A stretch of 40,229 bases of DNA, from the NCBI GenBank assembly GCA_938017975.1, contig CALIKQ010000004.1, positions 1 to 40,229 of the forward strand. Direction: 5' to 3'. Every line of letters begins with the position of its first letter. Position 1 is the stretch's first letter. Source of the stretch: an uncultured Pseudomonadales bacterium (GTDB lineage: Bacteria; Pseudomonadota; Gammaproteobacteria; Pseudomonadales; Azotimanducaceae). This document shows, one piece after another, positions 1 to 7,964 of the stretch. The notes below the pieces were generated by a model, which did no database searches, was not told where the DNA came from, and saw nothing but the letters and a program-made list of their open reading frames with translations. The position numbers were made by a program, and so were the translations under genes.

Positions 1-258
1 CGGCTCACACTCCCAGGCCTCGCCTTGCAACAGCATGCGACAGATCCGGTCTTTTGCAGACTACAACGCCAAAGCATGGTTAGGCTGAAGCGCGGTACCA
101 TTACAATCTTTGATTCAAACCTCGGTCTTGAACCAGCTTGGATCAGCTCGATCGCCTCGACCCTCTACCAGATCAAAAAGAGCACCTTTTTCTGCCCATC
201 CACCAACCTGAACAATATCTTTAAGTTTTTCCGTCGAGCAATCTAACCAAGGGCATTT
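1..258 (-). other. Left-edge region, coding-like but unassigned
   Basis: No gene here can be named. On the minus strand, in the same frame as the sapC-like gene and directly after its TGA stop, the frame stays open from 258 down to a TGA at 115-117. The peptide has ordinary protein composition (it includes KLKDIVQVGGWAEKGALFDL). There is no convincing start codon in that frame. An ATG six bases after the sapC-like stop opens a different frame that closes after 11 codons; that short frame crosses an AAAAA run, where a one-base slip would join it to the longer frame. This could be a decayed small gene or chance. The outer 114 bases hold an open minus-strand frame running off the window that I cannot identify. 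Confidence 0.25.
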
Positions 259-1005
259 TCAAACAAGACCTGCTCTTTGACTGAGCGCTTTAAGGTTGCC
301 GATAGACATAAGGTGCGCATAAATCCAACTCAACTCTCCTGAGCGAAAGAGGCGAAGTGCTACCTCGTCACTGAGCCCAATCAACTTCTGCTCGTCCACG
401 ACCTTGAGACCCTTCAAATGGGTTTTTACCGACTGCTGATCCGTAATTGTAGCCGAGACCTCGGTCAACAGATCGTGCTCTTCGAGACCAGCAACAAATC
501 GCTTTGTCCGATCAAATTGACGCTGAAACTCGCCGAGAAACTCCATCGCCTTCGACAAAACCGGCTGTGGTTCGCCTTCTAGAAAAAGCGCTTCTCCGAT
601 TCCCAAGCCGTCGGCACCGCCCTCACCTTCCGGTTTTCCAAAGCCTTCAAAGGCTTCGTCAATACAGACCACCGGTTCAGGTCCGGGGCCCTCCGCCAAA
701 ACGAAAGGATAACGACGAATAAAAGCGGGAACATAGTGCCCGTCTAGCCATTCACCATGTGAGTCGACATAGAGATTTTTAGTTTCGCGAAGCCCCAAGA
801 GCGCCACTGGCACCAGTGCCTCCGCGGCTTTAGCAAAAACAATTGGGTAGTCTTTTGAGGCTTCAACAAATTCGATTCCTGCAAGCACGACGGAATTAAT
901 GGAGGCCGCAAAACCAAACCTAGGTTCTGGCAGTCTCAAAGTCCAATCAGCATGGTGTACGCTACTCAGGGGCACCGGTTTTTCGTAAAACAACATTTCT
1001 GCCAT
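259..1005 (-). CDS. SapC family protein
   Basis: The 248-residue product matches the SapC family (PF07277) over its whole length. It opens with the typical LLFYEKPVPLSS-like segment (MLFYEKPVPLSSVHH), then has the NLYVD, YVPAFIRRYPFVLA and VCIDEAFEGF blocks, and ends in the ELSWIYAHLMSIGNLKAL segment. The family is named after a Campylobacter S-layer cluster, but its biochemical role is not established; in aquatic Proteobacteria its members often lie near TonB-dependent receptors and tryptophan-halogenase-like genes. No signal peptide is visible, so it is probably cytoplasmic. The ATG has a strong Shine-Dalgarno (GAGGAAG, four bases of spacing). It lies 27 bases after an MscS channel gene on the same strand, probably in one operon. 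The family assignment is firm and the role unknown. Confidence 0.85.
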   Translation of the reverse strand: MAEMLFYEKPVPLSSVHHADWTLRLPEPRFGFAASINSVVLAGIEFVEASKDYPIVFAKAAEALVPVALLGLRETKNLYVDSHGEWLDGHYVPAFIRRYPFVLAEGPGPEPVVCIDEAFEGFGKPEGEGGADGLGIGEALFLEGEPQPVLSKAMEFLGEFQRQFDRTKRFVAGLEEHDLLTEVSATITDQQSVKTHLKGLKVVDEQKLIGLSDEVALRLFRSGELSWIYAHLMSIGNLKALSQRAGLV

Positions 1006-1032
1006 GCGACTTCCTCAGCTCAGCTGCTCAAA

Positions 1033-2112
1033 TCAGGATTCTGGTTCGGGATGAATCGTTTCCAGATGCACCGTCGATGTAGGGAAAGCAATCTCTGCAC
1101 CTTGCCGCTCGATAATTTCGGCAATTTCCAGAAGCACCCGCTGTTTTACAGCGTGAAACTCTACCCAATTGATCGTTTTGGTGAAGGTGTACACAAAGAA
1201 ATCGACACTCGATGCAGAGAAACTATCAAAATTTACAATCAGCGTTCGTTCATGATCAATTTCAGGGTGGTCTCGAAGCAACGTCGAGACTTCTTCCACA
1301 ATACGTTCCATTTTATTCAAATCACAGTACCGTAGCCCTATCGTTTCAAATATTCGACGATTGAGCATCCGGGAGGGATTCTCTAATGCAATTTTAGAAA
1401 AGGTCGAATTGGGTATGTAAAGTGGTCGTTGAGAAAATGTGCGAATTTCGGTGAGTCGCCATCCAATTTTAATGACCGTGCCTTCAATTTCACGATCTGG
1501 ACTGCGAATCCAATCTCCGACTTTAAAGGGCCGATCCAAGTAGATCACCAGCCCACCGAAAAGATTGGCCAACAGATCCTGAGCCGCGAAACCCACAGCA
1601 ATCCCGCCAATGCCGCCAAATGTGAGCACCCCCGTGATGCTCAACCCCATGGTTTGCATGGTCATCAGCGCAGCTGTAATGAACAAAGAGATGCGCAGCA
1701 ACTTTGCCACGGCCGTCACCGTCGTTTCATCACCTCCAGAGGCCAAGTAGGCAACTTCAAGCTCTTTGATGAGACGGGTCAAAAAGAGGGTGACCAAACC
1801 GATGAATGCCAGATAGCGAACCAAAGCAATCACTTCAATTTGTGTTTGACTTCGAGCTTCAGCGATCCATTCAGCTGCGATTGATAGGCCAATGACCCAA
1901 ATCAAAACCTGGAGGGGCAGCCGAACCGTTCGCAAAAGCGCATCATCCCAGGGATTTTCGGTACTTGAGACCTCCTGCAGCAACCTTGCCAGCGACTTGC
2001 GTGCGAAGTAGCTGATCACGGCTGTACCCAAGATCACCAGAAACACATTGATAACGAGAGGGTCGGAGATCCAATGCGTTAGAAAAGCCATTAACTCATC
2101 GAGGGTACTCAT
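1033..2112 (-). CDS. Mechanosensitive ion channel, MscS family
   Basis: The 359-residue inner-membrane protein is a small-conductance mechanosensitive channel homologue, which opens under membrane tension to release solutes during hypo-osmotic shock. Hydrophobic segments lie near residues 20-40, 65-85, 95-115 and 138-158. The pore helix and beta domain follow: the Gly/Ala-rich stretch around 161-190 (LTFGGIGGIAVGFAAQD, then NLFGGLVIYLDRPFKVGDW) is the MscS signature, and the C-terminal half is the cytoplasmic vestibule domain (YIPNS, ENPSR). With four or so N-terminal segments it is closer to the YnaI/YbdG type than to E. coli MscS, which has three. It is preceded by a SPOR-domain gene and followed by the SapC-like gene on the same strand, so the three are probably co-transcribed. 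Confidence 0.93.
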   Translation of the reverse strand: MSTLDELMAFLTHWISDPLVINVFLVILGTAVISYFARKSLARLLQEVSSTENPWDDALLRTVRLPLQVLIWVIGLSIAAEWIAEARSQTQIEVIALVRYLAFIGLVTLFLTRLIKELEVAYLASGGDETTVTAVAKLLRISLFITAALMTMQTMGLSITGVLTFGGIGGIAVGFAAQDLLANLFGGLVIYLDRPFKVGDWIRSPDREIEGTVIKIGWRLTEIRTFSQRPLYIPNSTFSKIALENPSRMLNRRIFETIGLRYCDLNKMERIVEEVSTLLRDHPEIDHERTLIVNFDSFSASSVDFFVYTFTKTINWVEFHAVKQRVLLEIAEIIERQGAEIAFPTSTVHLETIHPEPES

Positions 2113-2157
2113 TGGCGTCTCACAAGCTTAATAAAATTCGGCATCGCGCCACCAACA

Positions 2158-2724
2158 TTAATTTCGAGGATAGAGACGAATTGGGTGGTACTCAGAATCT
2201 GGTGATAAACGATCCGAGACGGAAGCGCGAGAAGTCTGCTCGACCGGCTGCGAAGCTTCGATTGCTTCAGCTGACTCATAATCAATATTTTTGGAAGTCT
2301 CTGCCATTGCCTCAATGTTCTGCTCCGACACAGCTACAGCTGATGGCATCTCGTCCGTCTGAGGCCGAGGAAATTGTCCGGTAAGCGAAGATTTCTCGAC
2401 GGATAGCCGCCAAGGCCGCTCAAAACCCGCACCCTCCAGAATCTCTATCAACCGTGGCTGGTCGTCATCAGTGCCAAGGTCCATCAACACTCTGAACAGC
2501 GTTAATCCTGATCGTTGAATCTCTTGAAGGGCCGTCTGCTGTCCAGTAAGCGATTCTAGCTCGTCGGCAACCCGTTCCGCAGAGGTCTCACTCGAGTAAC
2601 TGCCGAGTACCCACATCGTAGTTTCGTCATGGTCGAAAGCATAACCGACGACCGGCACCAAAAGAATCAGCGCCATAGCCCAAGCTCTCAGAACATTCTG
2701 AATTGTATAATGTTGTCGCTCCAC
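2158..2724 (-). CDS. Exported SPOR-domain-like protein
   Basis: The 188-residue product has a hydrophobic N-terminal signal or anchor (about residues 12-30, ending VVGYAFDHD). A domain at about 37-105 (WVLGSYSSETSAERVADEL, then a LFRVLMD strand and IEILEGAGF) has the alternating strand-helix pattern of SPOR repeats, which bind denuded peptidoglycan at division sites. The rest is a low-complexity Glu/Ser/Ala-rich tail without recognisable domains. The start is GTG with GAGG about eight bases upstream; no in-frame ATG precedes it. A sigma70-like promoter is visible just upstream. It is the first gene of the minus-strand group leading to the MscS channel, 45 bases away. The SPOR call rests on pattern, not on a search, and another small periplasmic fold is possible. 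Confidence 0.65.
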   Translation of the reverse strand: MERQHYTIQNVLRAWAMALILLVPVVGYAFDHDETTMWVLGSYSSETSAERVADELESLTGQQTALQEIQRSGLTLFRVLMDLGTDDDQPRLIEILEGAGFERPWRLSVEKSSLTGQFPRPQTDEMPSAVAVSEQNIEAMAETSKNIDYESAEAIEASQPVEQTSRASVSDRLSPDSEYHPIRLYPRN

Positions 2725-2751
2725 ACCCTGCCCTCTTGCTTATGCCTCGAC

Positions 2752-2779
2752 ACTATAGCTCTACCCCAAGGGAAATCAA
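2752..2779 (-). promoter_or_regulatory. Candidate sigma70 promoter for the SPOR-mscS-sapC group
   Basis: Read on the minus strand, TTGATT (2779-2774) and TATAGT (2757-2752) are separated by 16 bases. Transcription would begin about 20 bases before the GTG start of the SPOR-domain gene. The site is divergent from, and about 25 bases from, the SOS promoter of lexA. Confidence 0.45.
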
Positions 2780-2804
2780 CCTAAGGGTCAGGACTAGAAA
2801 GTGC

Positions 2805-2832
2805 TTGCAGTGGCCACTTTACTGTATATAAT
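2805..2832 (+). promoter_or_regulatory. lexA promoter (-35 TTGCAG, -10 TATAAT)
   Basis: TTGCAG at 2805-2810 and a perfect TATAAT at 2827-2832 are separated by 16 bases. The -10 element lies inside the LexA box at 2820-2839, the standard geometry for repression by occlusion. The predicted transcript starts near 2839 and has a leader of about 300 bases before the lexA start codon. Confidence 0.7.
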
Positions 2833-2839
2833 AACACTG
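2820..2839 (+). promoter_or_regulatory. LexA box (SOS operator)
   Basis: TACTGTATATAATAACACTG matches the gammaproteobacterial LexA consensus TACTGTATATATATACAGTA at 15 of 20 positions. The first 11 bases are identical, and the right half-site is CAC instead of CAG. Its position over the -10 of the promoter facing lexA supports autoregulation of lexA. A second, weaker half-site (CTGTATAAATAACC) follows at about 2839-2852. The operator may also influence the divergent SPOR-domain gene. Confidence 0.75.
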
Positions 2840-2871
2840 CTGTATAAATAACCATATTTTTTGGGTTAGTC

Positions 2872-3033
2872 ATGTGGTTCGCTAAAAGTACTGCAGCGCA
2901 GTTGACTAAACTCAGTTTGAATGGACGAGCTTTGGATAAGACCGAGTTACAAAGAACAGGGAAAGCCCAGACCAAAGACAGATTGATAAGCGCGAAATTA
3001 CAGAGCAGGTTTTCAAGCAAGGCTGTTTACTAG
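2872..3033 (+). CDS. Small ORF (53 aa) in the SOS-controlled lexA leader
   Basis: An ATG 33 bases after the LexA box opens a 53-codon frame (begins MWFAKSTAAQLTKLSLNGRA, ends in FSSKAVY) that closes at TAG 3031-3033. The product is basic, rich in Lys, Arg, Leu and Gln, and predicted mostly helical. I recognise no family; it is far shorter than SulA and lacks its features. It has no strong Shine-Dalgarno (only GGG/TTAG upstream), which lowers confidence. It lies wholly within the predicted SOS transcript, so if translated it would be DNA-damage inducible. It could be a leader peptide, a small division or stress regulator, or a remnant of a longer gene. Its stop codon lies in the first unit of an 18-bp tandem repeat. 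Confidence 0.35.
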   Translation: MWFAKSTAAQLTKLSLNGRALDKTELQRTGKAQTKDRLISAKLQSRFSSKAVY

Positions 3034-3080
3034 CTCAAGGCTGTTCACTAGCTCAAGGCTGTTCACTAGCTCAAGGCTGG
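3019..3080 (+). repeat. 18-bp tandem repeat, 3.4 copies, in the lexA leader
   Basis: Units AAGGCTGTTTACTAGCTC (3019-3036), AAGGCTGTTCACTAGCTC (3037-3054 and 3055-3072) and a partial AAGGCTGG (3073-3080). Units two and three are identical and unit one differs by one base. The length is a multiple of three, and each unit carries an in-frame TAG in the small ORF's frame. The last partial copy can pair as AGGCTG (3074-3079) with CAGCCT (3092-3097), forming a small stem just upstream of lexA. Confidence 0.9.
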
Positions 3081-3144
3081 TTGATAAAAGTCAGCCTCCA
3101 TACTGATCTCGATGAAGATTCAAAACACGCAAGCGAGGCATACA

Positions 3145-3741
3145 ATGATTAAATTGACCCAGCGGCAAAGCGAAGTTCTAGCATTTGTAAAATCACACAT
3201 CGAGGAAACTGGCTATCCGCCAACTCGCGCAGACATCGCCAAAGAGCTAGGTTTTAAAAGCGCCAATGCGGCAGAAGAACACCTCAAAGCGTTGGCGCGC
3301 AAGGGCGCCATCGAGATGATTCCTGGGACATCAAGAGGCATCAAACTACCAGAATCTCTAGGCTTGCCTATTATTGGCCGGGTCGCCGCAGGAAATCCAA
3401 TTCTCGCCGAAGCACATATCGAGGATCACTGCGAGATACCGCCTTCTTTTTTTCAGCCCGCAGCAGACTATATGCTGATCGTCCGAGGTGACAGTATGAT
3501 CGAGTGCGGCATCCTCGATGGCGATCTGCTCGCTGTTCATAGCACGCCGGATGCCAGAGCGGGAGATATCGTCGTTGCCAGAATCGATGACGAAGTAACA
3601 GTCAAACGTTTTCAAAAGGGCGATGAGCCCCATACTGTAACGTTATTACCTGAAAACCAAGACTACCAGCCGATTGAAGTTGACTTACGCACCTGCGATT
3701 TCGCCATTGAAGGCCTTGCGGTCGGAGTCATACGGCACTAA
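3145..3741 (+). CDS. lexA: LexA repressor, SOS regulator
   Basis: The 198-residue protein represses SOS genes and self-cleaves when bound to RecA filaments. The N-terminal winged helix (residues 1-65) contains [20 protein letters not shown], close to E. coli LexA. The linker cleavage site is Ala82-Gly83 (VAAG). The catalytic Ser117 (RGDSM) and Lys154 (EVTVKR) of the S24 peptidase fold are present, at the expected spacing from the E. coli residues (84/85, 119, 156). The start at MIKLTQRQ is chosen because GAGG lies seven bases upstream and the length then matches the family; an in-frame ATG at 3112 would add 11 residues without a ribosome site. The gene is autoregulated through the LexA box at 2820. 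It is convergent with topA, 21 bases apart. Confidence 0.97.
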   Translation: MIKLTQRQSEVLAFVKSHIEETGYPPTRADIAKELGFKSANAAEEHLKALARKGAIEMIPGTSRGIKLPESLGLPIIGRVAAGNPILAEAHIEDHCEIPPSFFQPAADYMLIVRGDSMIECGILDGDLLAVHSTPDARAGDIVVARIDDEVTVKRFQKGDEPHTVTLLPENQDYQPIEVDLRTCDFAIEGLAVGVIRH

Positions 3742-3762
3742 CCCTAAGGTTTTCCGCCGCCT

Positions 3763-6537
3763 TTATTCACTCTCCGATGATACTTTTGCTTTAGCTTTTG
3801 CTTTAGCTTTAGCTTTTGCTTTTGCTTTTGCTTTTGCTTTAGCTTTTGGGTTGGCTTTAGCTTTTGCCTTGGCTTTAGCCTTCTTCACTGGTTTTTTTGC
3901 CGGTTTAACTGTTTCCGACTCAACCCATAACCCAGTCGCCTCATCAAAATCAGCGCGCCAACCAGAAGCCTTGCCCTTCTCAACTTCAGTCGCCACAAAA
4001 TGCGCTTTTGTCTGGCGCCCGAATTTGACCAAAGCACGGCGCCCTTCAGGATCAGAAAGCGGCGCGCGCATCAAAAATTGATATTTGGGGTCAATCTCGT
4101 TTTGATGCGGCACCAATTCATCAAGATAAGGTGCTCGGGTTTCACGATTTTTAGGGAATTGGCTCGCTGCCAAAAATAGGCCAGCCGCGCCATCACGCAA
4201 CAAGTAGGTGTCTTCGACCTTTTCACAAGCAAGCTCTGGCATTGGCACCGGATCCATTTTGGGGGGCGCCGCTTCACCGTTGCGAAGTAACTTTCGAGTG
4301 TTTTTACAATCAGCACCAGTGCAACCAAAGTACTTGCCAAACCGGCCTGTTTTAAGCTGCATTTCAGACCCACATTTCTCGCACTCTAATGTCGGCCCTT
4401 CGTACCCTTTGATCTTGAAATCGCCATCCTCAAACTCAAAGGCACTGCAATCAGGGTTGTTACCGCACAAGTGCAGCTTCGTGTTTTGGTCGATGAGGTA
4501 CTCCGTCATCGCGGTTTCGCATCGGGGACATCGCTTTTTCTTTAACAAGATCCTCGACTCTTCCTCATCGTCTCCCGACGCACTTACAACCTCGTCCCCT
4601 GGGATAAGGTTGATCGTTTGTTTGCAGCGCTCTTTGGCAGGGAGGTCATAACCGGAACACCCAAGGAAAACCCCTGTACTGGCTGTTCTTACATTCATAG
4701 GGCGAGTGCACTCAGGACAAGCTTTTTCGATCACTGATGGCACATTGGCTCGCATGCCATTGTCTTCATCAGCCGCTTGCTCAAGTTTTTCTGAAAAGTC
4801 TGTGTAAAACTCGTCTAGCGTATCTTTCCAGTCCTGATCGCCACTCGACACTTGGTCAAGCGAATTTTCCATCTCTGCAGTAAATCCAAAATCAAGCAAC
4901 TTAGTGAAATTTTCGTTCAACCGGTCCGTCACCAGTTCTCCGATCTTCTCGGCATAAAAACGCTTGTTTTTGAGCGACACATATCCGCGGTCCTGGATCG
5001 TGGTGATGATGGCCGCATAGGTCGATGGACGGCCAACTCCCCGTTTTTCTAGTTCGCGTACAAGGGAAGCCTCTCCAAATCGCGCGGTGGGCTTGGTGAA
5101 ATGCTGAACAGGCTCGATCTCAACAGATTGAAGACTCTGACCTACTTCAAAATCGGGCAATACTGGATCTTCCTCTTTTTTACCGGCAGGCGATTGCACC
5201 CGCGTATAGCCATCAAATCGAAGAATTCTGCCTCTGACTCTCAGCTCCAAATCACCGCGGTGGACAGTTACCGCGGTGCTCGTGTATTCGGCATTTGGCA
5301 TCTGGCAAGCAACAAATTGCCGCCATATCAATTCATAAAGGCGCTCAGCGTCCCGCTCCATACCTGATAGCTGAGTCATTTTGACCTCGACGCTTGATGG
5401 ACGGATGGCTTCATGGGCTTCTTGAGCGCCATCTTTATTGGCGTACAGCCTAGGGGAATCGGGTAAGTAACGATCTCCATAATCTCGCTGGATCAGCGTC
5501 CGGGCGGAAGCAATCGCGTCTTCGCTCAAATTGGTCGAGTCAGTTCGCATATAAGTGATGTAACCCGCCTCGTAGAGGCGTTGCGCCATCATCATGGTTT
5601 TCTTGACGCCATAACCCAGTCGGGTACTTGCAGCTTGCTGCAGCGTTGAAGTGATAAACGGCGCGTTTGGCCGCGTTTGAGTGGGCTTATCTTCGCGATT
5701 AACGACATCAAAGCTGCCTGCACCCATGGTCTCGAGCACTGCGTCCACCGCCACTCGATTTGAGGGTCTGAAAGCCTTACCTGACTGGCGGACCACTTGG
5801 AATTTAGCGCGCCCCTCGCTATTTTGCAGTGTTGCAAAAACTTCCCAATACTCCTCGGGAACAAAGGCCCTAATTTCTCGCTCGCGCTCAACGAGTAATT
5901 TCACTGCAACCGACTGCACCCTCCCAGCCGACAAACCTCGTGCAATTTTACTCCACAGCAAGGGACTGACCATGTACCCAACAACCCGATCTAAGAATCT
6001 GCGTGCCTGTTGTGCTTGAACACGGTGCAGATCAATATCTCCCGGCGATTCAAATGCAGCTTGGATCGCTTTTTCAGTAATCTCATTAAACACGACTCGT
6101 TTGTAACGACTGGGCTCTCCACCGATGGCTTCCTTTAGGTGCCACGCGATCGCCTCCCCCTCACGATCCATATCGGTCGCTAGAAAAATCTCGTCGGCAT
6201 CTTTTGAAAGTTTTTTTAGCTCGCTTACGACCTTTTCTTTGCCTGGCAAAATTTGATAATTCGCCTTCCAATCGTTGTCTGGGTCAATGCCCATGCGCTT
6301 GATGAGCTGCTGTCTGGCCTTTTTCTTTTTATGAGCAACTTTCTTCTCGGGCGAGAGCTTTCTTGTTTTTGCTGCCTCAGCCGCCCGGGCCTTCGGATCA
6401 ACGGGCGCTCCTTGACCGCTCACGGGTAAATCTCGGATGTGCCCGACACTCGACTTCACAATGAAATCTTTACCGAGATATTTATTAATGGTTTTCGCCT
6501 TTGCCGGCGATTCCACTATGACTAATGCTTTACCCAT
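3763..6537 (-). CDS. topA: DNA topoisomerase I (type IA)
   Basis: The 924-residue enzyme relaxes negatively supercoiled DNA behind transcription complexes. The TOPRIM domain starts at residue 4 ([14 protein letters not shown]) and carries the metal-binding TDMDREGE at 121-128. The catalytic tyrosine is Tyr329 in [11 protein letters not shown] lysine-rich insertion at about 45-90 is typical of gammaproteobacterial TopA. Three C-terminal zinc-binding modules lie at about 607-638, 670-697 and 719-744, each with four cysteines. After residue 880 the protein ends in a tail of alternating Lys and Ala with single Pro/Asn breaks, then VSSESE. The tail is encoded by a hexanucleotide microsatellite. 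It is convergent with lexA. Upstream there are 330 bases of unclear content before a gene on the same strand. Confidence 0.98.
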   Translation of the reverse strand: MGKALVIVESPAKAKTINKYLGKDFIVKSSVGHIRDLPVSGQGAPVDPKARAAEAAKTRKLSPEKKVAHKKKKARQQLIKRMGIDPDNDWKANYQILPGKEKVVSELKKLSKDADEIFLATDMDREGEAIAWHLKEAIGGEPSRYKRVVFNEITEKAIQAAFESPGDIDLHRVQAQQARRFLDRVVGYMVSPLLWSKIARGLSAGRVQSVAVKLLVEREREIRAFVPEEYWEVFATLQNSEGRAKFQVVRQSGKAFRPSNRVAVDAVLETMGAGSFDVVNREDKPTQTRPNAPFITSTLQQAASTRLGYGVKKTMMMAQRLYEAGYITYMRTDSTNLSEDAIASARTLIQRDYGDRYLPDSPRLYANKDGAQEAHEAIRPSSVEVKMTQLSGMERDAERLYELIWRQFVACQMPNAEYTSTAVTVHRGDLELRVRGRILRFDGYTRVQSPAGKKEEDPVLPDFEVGQSLQSVEIEPVQHFTKPTARFGEASLVRELEKRGVGRPSTYAAIITTIQDRGYVSLKNKRFYAEKIGELVTDRLNENFTKLLDFGFTAEMENSLDQVSSGDQDWKDTLDEFYTDFSEKLEQAADEDNGMRANVPSVIEKACPECTRPMNVRTASTGVFLGCSGYDLPAKERCKQTINLIPGDEVVSASGDDEEESRILLKKKRCPRCETAMTEYLIDQNTKLHLCGNNPDCSAFEFEDGDFKIKGYEGPTLECEKCGSEMQLKTGRFGKYFGCTGADCKNTRKLLRNGEAAPPKMDPVPMPELACEKVEDTYLLRDGAAGLFLAASQFPKNRETRAPYLDELVPHQNEIDPKYQFLMRAPLSDPEGRRALVKFGRQTKAHFVATEVEKGKASGWRADFDEATGLWVESETVKPAKKPVKKAKAKAKAKANPKAKAKAKAKAKAKAKAKAKAKVSSESE
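3783..3888 (-). repeat. Hexanucleotide microsatellite encoding the TopA Lys-Ala tail
   Basis: On the plus strand the stretch is built from TTTTGC, TTTAGC and related TTGGCT units. On the coding strand these give GCT/GCA-AAA codons, that is repeated Ala-Lys. Unit changes alter protein length by two residues without a frameshift, so the tail length should vary readily between strains. Confidence 0.9.
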
Positions 6538-6540
6538 GTT

Positions 6541-6870
6541 GTGACTTCTCGTTAAAGACCGCTATATCGCTGCCTTGATTAGACGCTCTTGAATATCTAC
6601 GTTGCTCATCACAATTCGTAGCACTTTCGCCTGATTCCGATGAAGATCTGGCTCAAGAACCCTTCTTTCGGGATCCTATGGTCTCGAAATCCGATTACGC
6701 CTAAATTGCTATACATCCATTGAGCTAGCCCTTAGGGCGCTCGACGCGCTCATCCAGCTCCACCGATCGCAGCACCGACAACTCACCAGACGGCTCCCGA
6801 GAAGGGTTTAGCGCCAACACTGCCACCATCGCCCTTCCTTTTTTAATAAACGCCCTTTATATCAGCAGTG
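6541..6870 (-). other. Region upstream of topA with short coding-like scraps
   Basis: No complete known gene is seen in these 330 bases. Two minus-strand stretches look translated. First, an ATG at 6829 preceded by AGGAAGG opens 34 codons (begins MVAVLALNPSREPSGEL) and stops at 6725. Second, a frame open from 6675 to a TAG at 6562 reads like protein (EPDLHRNQAKVLRIV, then MSNVDIQERLIKAAI) and has an ATG at 6609. They are in different frames and separated by stops, as in a decayed gene, though either could be a real small protein. Both would lie in a transcript running from the upstream gene into topA. Confidence 0.4.
6725..6829 (-). CDS. Possible 34-aa small protein with a good ribosome site
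   Basis: The ORF has AGGAAGG five bases before its ATG, which is better than many genes in the window. The product is charged, rich in Glu, Arg, Val and Leu (ends ELDERVERPKG), and has no membrane segment. It lies 41 bases downstream of the unknown membrane-anchored gene and upstream of topA on the same strand. I recognise no family. A remnant of a longer gene is equally possible. Confidence 0.25.
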   Translation of the reverse strand: MVAVLALNPSREPSGELSVLRSVELDERVERPKG

Positions 6871-7425
6871 TCAAGCATCACCGGTTTGGTCCGTTAAAAA
6901 TCCCGAAGATGCCAAAGCGAGCCATTGTAGGCCCTCATCAAGAAACGTAAAGATTTTTTCACCATCAAGTAAAATTCCCGTCTCGACCCAAAAGACCACC
7001 AGCTGGCGCCCATCCCACGCAATTTGATGCACCGAGCTCGGCAAATCTTTTGCCGCTTCCGTCAGGAACAATCGTAAATCTGAGGGTATCGGGGTTTCAG
7101 TCGCTGGGCGAAAACCAGAGACGTCACTGTCCTCTGTAGGGCTTCCCTGCCGCACAACGGACCAGGCTGGATACTTCGAAGACTTTCTCGCCACCCCTTT
7201 GTAAGCTCCCACTGACAACTTCGCAGCAAGCTGACGGCCAGTATTAGAACGGTATTTTTCTTGGTTGGGGTTTGGATCGTCGATGGTTGTTAACTCCACA
7301 GCGATTCCCCGCGCCATCGCAGCACGTCTCACCACCATAATTTGCCGCGCCGCTTTGCTGGGCAAAATAGAAAAAAGCGGTGCAATAATCAGCGCCAAAA
7401 CGAGTGCTATGATCAAGTAGGCCAA
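6871..7425 (-). CDS. Hypothetical membrane-anchored protein
   Basis: The 184-residue product begins with a hydrophobic helix (about residues 2-22, LIIALVLALIIAPLFSILPS) followed by Lys/Arg, so it is probably an inner-membrane anchor with a cytoplasmic body. The body has a basic region (about 24-45, then KYRSNTGRQLAAK) and a C-terminal part (110-175) resembling a compact mixed alpha/beta domain. I do not recognise the family. The start is TTG, fixed by a strong GGAGGG six bases upstream; no in-frame ATG precedes it. It is divergent from the universal stress gene and on the same strand as topA, so it may be the first gene of a topA transcript. Confidence 0.6.
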   Translation of the reverse strand: MAYLIIALVLALIIAPLFSILPSKAARQIMVVRRAAMARGIAVELTTIDDPNPNQEKYRSNTGRQLAAKLSVGAYKGVARKSSKYPAWSVVRQGSPTEDSDVSGFRPATETPIPSDLRLFLTEAAKDLPSSVHQIAWDGRQLVVFWVETGILLDGEKIFTFLDEGLQWLALASSGFLTDQTGDA

Positions 7426-7524
7426 TTTAACCCTCCAAACCGCAATGCATTCAAATCAGCCCATCTATTGTGTGAAGTTTAATGACCGTGTAAATTTTCT
7501 TTAATTTCTGCACGGAAAATCAGG

Positions 7525-7962
7525 ATGAACGCTGCATTTAACCATATTCTCATCGCCGTTGACCTGACTGAAGATGCGCACCATGTTGCTGACAAGGCTT
7601 GTGCATTGCGTTCCGCTTTCTCCTCGCAACTCAGCTGCACGCATGTTATCGAACCTCTGAGTCTTGCCTACGGTGGGGATGTCCCAATGGACTTATCGAC
7701 CATTCAGGACCAACTTCAAGAGACAGCAAGAATCCAACTCGATGAATTCGCTGAACGTTTGAACATTCCCGTCGAACAAAGGCATTTAGTTTTTGGGCGA
7801 CCGGAAACAGAAATTCATGGATTGGCAGAAGAAATTAATGCCGATCTCATTGTCGTTGGAAGCCATGGCCGACATGGCCTCGCGCTCTTGTTGGGATCGA
7901 CTGCAAATGGCGTATTGCAGGGCTCCCCCTGCGACGTGCTCGCTGTTCGAGTCGGCGAATAA
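7525..7962 (+). CDS. Universal stress protein, UspA family
   Basis: The 145-residue cytoplasmic protein has the UspA fold. It begins with the HILIAVDLTEDA strand-loop that lines the nucleotide pocket, has DLIVVGSHGRHG near residues 106-117, and carries the ATP-binding pattern G-2x-G-9x-G-S-T (GSHGRHGLALLLGSTANGVL), so it probably binds ATP. The family protects cells under growth arrest and oxidative stress; the specific target is unknown. AGG lies directly before the ATG and GGA nine bases upstream, so the ribosome site is unremarkable. It is 36 bases upstream of slt, separated by an inverted repeat, and may be partly co-transcribed with it. Confidence 0.92.
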   Translation: MNAAFNHILIAVDLTEDAHHVADKACALRSAFSSQLSCTHVIEPLSLAYGGDVPMDLSTIQDQLQETARIQLDEFAERLNIPVEQRHLVFGRPETEIHGLAEEINADLIVVGSHGRHGLALLLGSTANGVLQGSPCDVLAVRVGE

Positions 7963-7964
7963 GC

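Noticed and set aside
2781-3020. Minus-strand 79-codon frame opposite the lexA leader
   Set aside because: It crosses the SOS promoter and LexA box, has no ribosome site and resembles no protein; the plus-strand small ORF is the better candidate.
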